NCBI GenBank assembly: GCA_026388755.1
Contig: JAPLJE010000330.1
Span: 1-12,193, forward strand
Direction: 5' to 3'
DNA: 12,193 bases
From: Deltaproteobacteria bacterium
Lineage (GTDB): Bacteria; Desulfobacterota; Desulfobacteria; Desulfobacterales; Desulfatirhabdiaceae
The notes beneath the pieces were generated by a model. The model was not told the origin of the DNA, did no database searches, and saw only the letters and a list, made by a program, of their open reading frames with translations. The first letter of the stretch is position 1. Every line of letters starts with the position of its first letter. The position numbers were made by a program, and so were the translations under genes. Positions 8,232 through 12,193 of this stretch are shown here, in pieces.

Positions 8232-9035
8232 ATGAAGATAACTGCACAATCCGTCTGGTCCGATGTACTCGCAATCCGTCAACAGGCGCCGCTGATTCAT
8301 AACATTACCAATTATGTGGCGATGAACACGACTGCAAATGCGCTGCTTGCTCTCGGTGCATCTCCGGTAATGGCGCATGCCGAAGAGGAAGTCGCCGACA
8401 TGGTCGGGATTGCCAAAGCGCTGGTAATCAACATCGGAACGCTGAGCGAAAAATGGATTCAATCCATGCAGAAAGCCATGCTACAGGCGAAAAGCTGTAG
8501 TGTGCCGATCGTTTTGGATCCGGTGGGCGCAGGCGCAACCCCCTATCGCACGGAAACAGCGCTACAGCTTCTTTCTCTGGCGCCAGTTGCCGTCATTCGG
8601 GGGAATGCCTCCGAGATTATGGCTATCGTGCAAAAGGGCTCAAAAACCAAAGGTGTTGACAGTATTTCGGGTTCGGAATCCGCAGTTGATGGCGCACAGG
8701 AATTAAACAGGAGATTTGGCGCAGTCGTCTGCATCACCGGGGAGACCGATATTATTGTTACCAACAATATCATTGTAAAAGTAAAGAACGGCCATATCAT
8801 GATGCCGAGGGTCACGGGCTTGGGGTGTACCGCCTCAGCGCTTTGTGGTGCTTTTCTTGGCGTCAATACCTCGGCGTTTGCCGCGGCTGTTCACGCAATG
8901 GTGGTTATGGGAATTGCCGGTGAATTGGCTGCGGAACAGGCAAAAGGGCCGGGAAGTTTGCAACTTCATTTTCTCGATACGCTTTACGCACTAACGGAAT
9001 CAGACATCATCACACGGATAAAGCTGGCGCCATGA
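8232..9035 (+). CDS. thiM: Hydroxyethylthiazole kinase ThiM
   Basis: ThiM phosphorylates 4-methyl-5-(2-hydroxyethyl)thiazole, salvaging the thiazole half of thiamine. From ATG 8232 the product has 267 residues, normal for this ribokinase-fold family. It shows LIHNITNYVAMNTTANALLA near the N-terminus, the GASPVMAHA segment, LDPVGAGATPYR, an NASEI motif, and TGLGCTAS with C199 at the active-site loop. I chose 8232 because AAAGGA (8217-8222) lies 9 nt upstream and the family motifs follow at the expected distance. The frame opens earlier at ATG 8172, but that extension lies inside thiC and has no family match. The gap from thiC is 17 nt, and its stop overlaps the thiE start (ATGA). Confidence 0.96.
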   Translation: MKITAQSVWSDVLAIRQQAPLIHNITNYVAMNTTANALLALGASPVMAHAEEEVADMVGIAKALVINIGTLSEKWIQSMQKAMLQAKSCSVPIVLDPVGAGATPYRTETALQLLSLAPVAVIRGNASEIMAIVQKGSKTKGVDSISGSESAVDGAQELNRRFGAVVCITGETDIIVTNNIIVKVKNGHIMMPRVTGLGCTASALCGAFLGVNTSAFAAAVHAMVVMGIAGELAAEQAKGPGSLQLHFLDTLYALTESDIITRIKLAP

Positions 9036-9658
9036 ACATAACCGGAGTCTATCTGGTGACGGATCGGGCTTCACTGTGCGGAAGATCTCTGGATGACGTC
9101 ATTCTCCTTGCCGTAAAAGGCGGTGCGGCGATGGTTCAGCTTCGGGAAAAGGATGTTTCAACCCGCTTTTTTATAGAAGAAGCCCGGCGCATCAAGAAAC
9201 TTCTGGCTTCATATACCGTTCCCTTGATTATCAATGATCGTGTTGATGTGGCGCTGGCTGTGGGGGCCGACGGGGTTCACATCGGCCAGGAAGACATGTC
9301 GTATCCGCTTGCCAGAAAGTTGCTGGGGCCAGGGGCCATTATCGGTCTATCGGTTGAAACACCGGAGCAGGTTGAAGCAGCGGAAGCTTTTGATGTTGCC
9401 TATTTAGGTGTCAGTGCGATATTTTCCACACCGACAAAAACCAACACCCGGCATCATTGGGGGCTCGACGGGCTGCGGAAAGTCAGAGCCATGTCCCGTC
9501 ACTTCCTGGTCGCGATCGGGGGTATCAATGCATCGAATGCCGCCGAGGTCTTGCAGGCAGGGGCAGACAGCCTTGCCGTTGTTTCCGCAATTTGTTCCGC
9601 GCCTGACCCTCAAAAAGCTACGGAACACCTCCTGAGAATCATCCTCGGCACAGTTTAA
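9032..9658 (+). CDS. thiE: Thiamine-phosphate synthase ThiE
   Basis: ThiE condenses HMP-PP with thiazole phosphate to give thiamine phosphate and pyrophosphate. The 208-residue product is of normal length for this TIM-barrel enzyme. Visible motifs are YLVTDR (strand 1), MVQLREKD, IINDRVDVALAVGADGVHIGQ, IIGLSVE, YLGVSAIFSTPTKTN (thiazole-phosphate loop), VAIGGI and DSLAVVSAI (phosphate site). The start codon overlaps the thiM stop by four bases (ATGA), a translational coupling typical of one operon. Nothing in the sequence suggests a defect. TenI, a non-catalytic relative, is less likely because the catalytic motifs are intact. Confidence 0.96.
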   Translation: MNITGVYLVTDRASLCGRSLDDVILLAVKGGAAMVQLREKDVSTRFFIEEARRIKKLLASYTVPLIINDRVDVALAVGADGVHIGQEDMSYPLARKLLGPGAIIGLSVETPEQVEAAEAFDVAYLGVSAIFSTPTKTNTRHHWGLDGLRKVRAMSRHFLVAIGGINASNAAEVLQAGADSLAVVSAICSAPDPQKATEHLLRIILGTV

Positions 9659-9673
9659 GGCGCGAAACCCAAG

Positions 9674-9694
9674 CCCTGATCCCTGACTCCTGAA
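9674..9694 (+). repeat. Three imperfect tandem heptamers between thiE and thiD
   Basis: CCCTGAT, CCCTGAC and TCCTGAA follow one another without gaps in the 68-bp thiE-thiD spacer. The last copy runs into CTGAACGGTCAG, a 4-bp stem with an ACGG loop. The spacer is otherwise unremarkable, and it is the largest gap within the thi gene cluster. The repeat may be slippage-derived; no function is evident. Confidence 0.35.
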
Positions 9695-9726
9695 CGGTCA
9701 GAACCAACATGCGAAAGAAATAAGCA

Positions 9727-10548
9727 ATGAAGTATTACAGGCTTCTGACCATTGCGGGCTCCGATAGCGGAGGCGGCGCTGGAATTCAGGCGGACTTGAA
9801 GACATTTTCCGCCCTCGGATGCTATGGCATGTCCGTGATCTGCGCCCTGACCGCTCAAAATACTCGGGCAGTGACCGGCATTTATCCGGTTTCGCCGGAA
9901 TTCATTTCGCTGCAGATTGACGCTATTATGGAAGATATCGGCGTTGATGCCGTAAAAATCGGCATGCTGCATTCCCCGGAAGTGATTACTACCGTTGCGG
10001 AACGACTTAAACACTACGGAACTCCAAATATTGTCGTTGATCCGGTAATGGTCTCAACCTGCGGAGACAAGCTGCTTCAGGATGACGCGGTGGATGCCTT
10101 GAAAACCGTTCTTTTTCCCATAGCAGCCGTGATCACGCCCAATTTGCCGGAAGCTGCCATGCTGCTGCGCCAACCGGTTGAGGCCCTGCTCGGGGCCGAC
10201 AGCTCTCAACTTGAATCCGCATGCAAAAATCTATCCGTATTCGGCGCGCAAGCGGTTGTCCTGAAAGGTGGGCATGCGAAGTCCCATCGAACTTTGGATT
10301 TATTATATACTGCGAACGATGGTCGACTGAAACAGTTTGAATCGACAAGGATCGATACCCGCAATACCCACGGAACCGGATGCACGTTATCCTCTGCAAT
10401 TGCCGCCCATCTGGCAAAAGGTCATTCGCTTGAGGATGCTGTCCTGCAGGCAAAAAACTATATCACCGGGGCGTTGGAGGCCGGCGCGGCCTATCAGCTT
10501 GGAAACGGGCACGGGCCTGTCCATCATTTTTACAGGTATTGGAAATAA
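9727..10548 (+). CDS. thiD: Hydroxymethylpyrimidine / phosphomethylpyrimidine kinase ThiD
   Basis: ThiD phosphorylates HMP-P (and HMP) to HMP-PP, the pyrimidine substrate of ThiE. The 273-residue product is of normal length for this ribokinase-family enzyme. It shows IAGSDSGGGAGIQADLKTF at the N-terminus, VICALTAQNT, VKIGMLHS, VVDPVMVS, ITPNLPEA, VVLKGGH and NTHGTGCTLSSAIAA (anion hole and catalytic region), and ends with HGPVHHFY as the family usually does. It follows thiE after 68 bases in the same direction with no terminator seen, so it is probably read from the riboswitch-controlled transcript. The ribosome site is weak (AAAGAAATAAG region). Confidence 0.95.
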   Translation: MKYYRLLTIAGSDSGGGAGIQADLKTFSALGCYGMSVICALTAQNTRAVTGIYPVSPEFISLQIDAIMEDIGVDAVKIGMLHSPEVITTVAERLKHYGTPNIVVDPVMVSTCGDKLLQDDAVDALKTVLFPIAAVITPNLPEAAMLLRQPVEALLGADSSQLESACKNLSVFGAQAVVLKGGHAKSHRTLDLLYTANDGRLKQFESTRIDTRNTHGTGCTLSSAIAAHLAKGHSLEDAVLQAKNYITGALEAGAAYQLGNGHGPVHHFYRYWK

Positions 10549-10602
10549 ATTGACATTCTCAAGCAATGGCCGGCTGAATTCATTCAAATCAAGGGAGAAA
10601 AG

Positions 10603-10717
10603 ATGAAACAGAGCGGACAACGACATCGGGGTGGTGGTCTATGCGCCAAAAACCGGAAAGGTTTACATCCCGCTTCAGGCATCAAAACGTCGCTCCAAAA
10701 AGAAAGAATATGCATGA
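10603..10717 (+). pseudogene. Small frameshifted reading frame coupled to the downstream methyltransferase
   Basis: An ATG at 10603 has a good ribosome site (GGGAG, 10593-10597). Its own frame reads MKQSGQRHRGGGLCAK, unlike an ordinary protein, and runs on into the methyltransferase. One frame over, from about 10616, the sequence reads D-N-D-I, then GVVVYAPKTGKVYIPL, then a lysine-rich end QASKRRSKKKEYA. It stops at TGA 10715-10717, which overlaps the methyltransferase ATG as ATGA. The simplest reading is a gene of about 38 codons interrupted by a single-base indel between 10603 and 10619. It could be a real mutation, a sequencing error or a chance frame. GTG 10631 or 10634 could also start a shorter intact peptide. 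I do not recognise the product. Confidence 0.4.
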
Positions 10718-11685
10718 CGCCTCAGGAATTTGAATTACAGGAAAAATACCGAAATCAGGCTCAGATGCTTGCAAACAAGGTTAAGAAACGGTTCAATCAC
10801 CTTCGCAAGCGTTACGCCGGACAGAACATTGAAGTGTTCAGACTTTACGACTGGGACATCCCAGAAATACGTGCTGCCGTTGACTGGTATGCCGGACATC
10901 TGGTCATTGCCGAATACACCAGAAAACAGTCTACTCCCGGATGGCTGCCCATGATGGGGGCGGCGGTGGCCGAATTGCTGAATATTCCGTCCGAAAAGGT
11001 TCATCTGAAAGAAAGGTTCATGGGTGGGCAGGAAGGTACCCGGTATGAACGCCTCGATTACACGGATCAGAAGATCATCGTTTCCGAAAGGGATCTGCTT
11101 TTCTATGTAAATCTCTGCGACTACGTGGACACCGGACTTTTTTCAGACCACAGAAATACACGGCAATTGGTGAGGGAAATGGCTAAGGGCAGGGATTTTC
11201 TCAACATTTACTGCTACACCGGATCATTCTCCTGCTATGCGGCAAAGGGGGGTGCGTGCCGGACGGTTTCCGTGGACAGGTCGGAGACCGCGATTCGATG
11301 GGCCAGGGAGAACATGAATCTAAACGGCATTTGCGAAGAAGGAAACACGCTGGTTCAAGCCGATACATTTGATTTTCTTAAAAAAGCAAAACGCGAGCAT
11401 CAATTATTCGATCTTGCGGTCGTCGATCCGCCTTCTTTTTCAACAAGCAGAGAAAAAACACGTGATTTTGACATATCAGAAGATCATCCCATGCTCCTTA
11501 CTGCCGTTGTTTCGCTGATGAGAGCGGGTGCTACGATCTTTTTCTCGACAAATCATCAGAATTTTGAGTCGCGCATGGATCTTCTTGAAATCGCAGATGC
11601 AAAGGAAATCACTTTCATCACCATTCCAGAGGATTACACCAGCAAAAAGAAGACCATCCACCGCTGCTGGAAGATTACGGTTTAA
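10714..11685 (+). CDS. RlmK-like class I SAM-dependent rRNA methyltransferase
   Basis: The 323-residue product resembles the C-terminal RlmK half of E. coli RlmKL, which makes m7G2069 in 23S rRNA; here it stands alone. Its N-terminal part (about 1-100) has the LANKVKKRFNHLRKRY and FRLYDWDIPE segments of that family. The catalytic Rossmann domain shows LCDYVDTGLFSDHRNTR, the SAM-binding DFLNIYCYTGSFSCYAAKGGA region (written here as motif I, about residues 164-183), an acidic strand end VSVDRS, and motif IV VVDPPSFS. The end, IHRCWKITV, also matches. I chose ATG 10714 because the family similarity begins there, AAGAAAG lies just upstream, and it overlaps a TGA of the preceding small frame. The in-frame ATG 10603 adds 37 non-family residues. 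Target specificity is inferred; a related RlmI-type m5C activity is the alternative. Confidence 0.88.
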   Translation: MTPQEFELQEKYRNQAQMLANKVKKRFNHLRKRYAGQNIEVFRLYDWDIPEIRAAVDWYAGHLVIAEYTRKQSTPGWLPMMGAAVAELLNIPSEKVHLKERFMGGQEGTRYERLDYTDQKIIVSERDLLFYVNLCDYVDTGLFSDHRNTRQLVREMAKGRDFLNIYCYTGSFSCYAAKGGACRTVSVDRSETAIRWARENMNLNGICEEGNTLVQADTFDFLKKAKREHQLFDLAVVDPPSFSTSREKTRDFDISEDHPMLLTAVVSLMRAGATIFFSTNHQNFESRMDLLEIADAKEITFITIPEDYTSKKKTIHRCWKITV

Positions 11686-11712
11686 GTTTTCAAGAGCTCA
11701 GAGGAGTTCGCC

Positions 11713-12193
11713 ATGGAGAACACTGCGGGTAAAGAATTCAGGCAACCTGGGTTCTGGGAGACCATCCGCGAGGCATTCCTCGGCGTGCGCCGGATGATGG
11801 ATTGCATCCAGGTGGAAGTCACCTCTCGCTGCCCGGGCCGCTGCGGCTACTGCCCTCACACTACCCAGCGTGACCAGTGGCTTGCGCGTGACATGAACAT
11901 GGGCACCTTCGAGCGACTGTGGCCGTTGATGCGCAAAGCGAACCGCGTGCACTTGCAGGGATGGGGAGAGCCGCTGCTCCACCCCGGCTTTTTTGACATG
12001 GCGGCGCTGGCTCGCCAGGCAGGCTGCGCCGTGTCCACCACCACCTGCGGGCTGCGTATGAACGGGGACCTCGCCCGGAAGCTTGTCGACAGCGGGATCG
12101 ACATTGTGGCTTTCTCGCTCGTAGGCACCGATGCGGCCAGCAATGCCGCGCGCCATGGCGTGGATTTCGGCCGTGTGTGCGAAGCCATCGGCC
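11713..12193 (+). CDS. Radical SAM protein, N-terminal part (cut by window edge)
   Basis: About 160 codons are present and the frame is open at the edge. The cluster motif CX3CX2C is clear: C40, C44 and C47 in TSRCPGRCGYCPHT, the S-adenosylmethionine-binding 4Fe-4S site. It is followed by the GEPL motif in LQGWGEPLLHP near residue 85, which binds the methionine amino group. The layout resembles MoaA/SPASM-type enzymes that work on peptides or cofactors, but the C-terminal half that would decide this is missing. ATG 11713 has GAGGAG (11701-11706) six bases upstream. It lies 27 bases after the methyltransferase. Its G+C content is about 62-70% on three hand-counted lines, far above the methyltransferase (42% on one line). 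That suggests a different origin. Confidence 0.9.
   Translation, partial: MENTAGKEFRQPGFWETIREAFLGVRRMMDCIQVEVTSRCPGRCGYCPHTTQRDQWLARDMNMGTFERLWPLMRKANRVHLQGWGEPLLHPGFFDMAALARQAGCAVSTTTCGLRMNGDLARKLVDSGIDIVAFSLVGTDAASNAARHGVDFGRVCEAIG

Noticed and set aside
10603..10713. In-frame N-terminal extension of the methyltransferase
   Set aside because: The 37 added residues do not resemble the family and look like out-of-frame translation of another coding stretch; ATG 10714 overlaps a stop codon as ATGA and fits the family start.

Overview
The window reads as ordinary chromosome of a Gram-negative, probably anaerobic bacterium. Desulfobacterota (a deltaproteobacterial sulfate reducer or relative) is my best guess. 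This is inference from gene forms: a short ThiC, a double-length UvrA, a TatB/TatC pair and a free-standing RlmK-type methyltransferase. No 16S or other phylogenetic marker is present.

Layout. Positions 1-1480 are read leftward: the first six codons of an unidentified gene at the left edge, tatC (123-899) and tatB (889-1215), with a well-formed sigma70-type promoter on the minus strand at 1358-1386. Everything after that is rightward. A 5.2-kb gene (1481-6682) encodes two UvrA units fused head to tail, with four ABC ATPase domains. Next come a TPP riboswitch (6785-6872) and an intrinsic terminator (6886-6930), which control a thiamine operon: thiC (6949-8214), thiM (8232-9035), thiE (9032-9658) and thiD (9727-10548). 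A small, apparently frameshifted reading frame (10603-10717) overlaps the start of an RlmK-like rRNA methyltransferase (10714-11685). The right edge cuts a radical SAM gene (11713 onward) whose base composition is clearly richer in G+C.

How the genes work together. ThiC makes HMP-phosphate and ThiD phosphorylates it to HMP-PP. ThiM phosphorylates salvaged thiazole alcohol, and ThiE joins the two halves into thiamine phosphate. The thiazole synthesis genes (thiG, thiH, thiF, thiS) are absent here. TPP made from the product should bind the riboswitch and stop transcription before thiC. The switch is legible: the 3' side of the aptamer can pair with the loop of the terminator hairpin, so aptamer plus terminator and antiterminator exclude each other.

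Points of interest: the asymmetric tandem UvrA, in which the second unit has lost most of one DNA-clamp domain; a seven-base homopolymer in tatB that probably shifts the frame of its tail; the coupled, frameshifted small ORF before the methyltransferase; an unusual cysteine spacing in ThiC; and the composition jump at the right edge. I found no mobile element, CRISPR array, tRNA or rRNA, and no convincing new multi-gene system.
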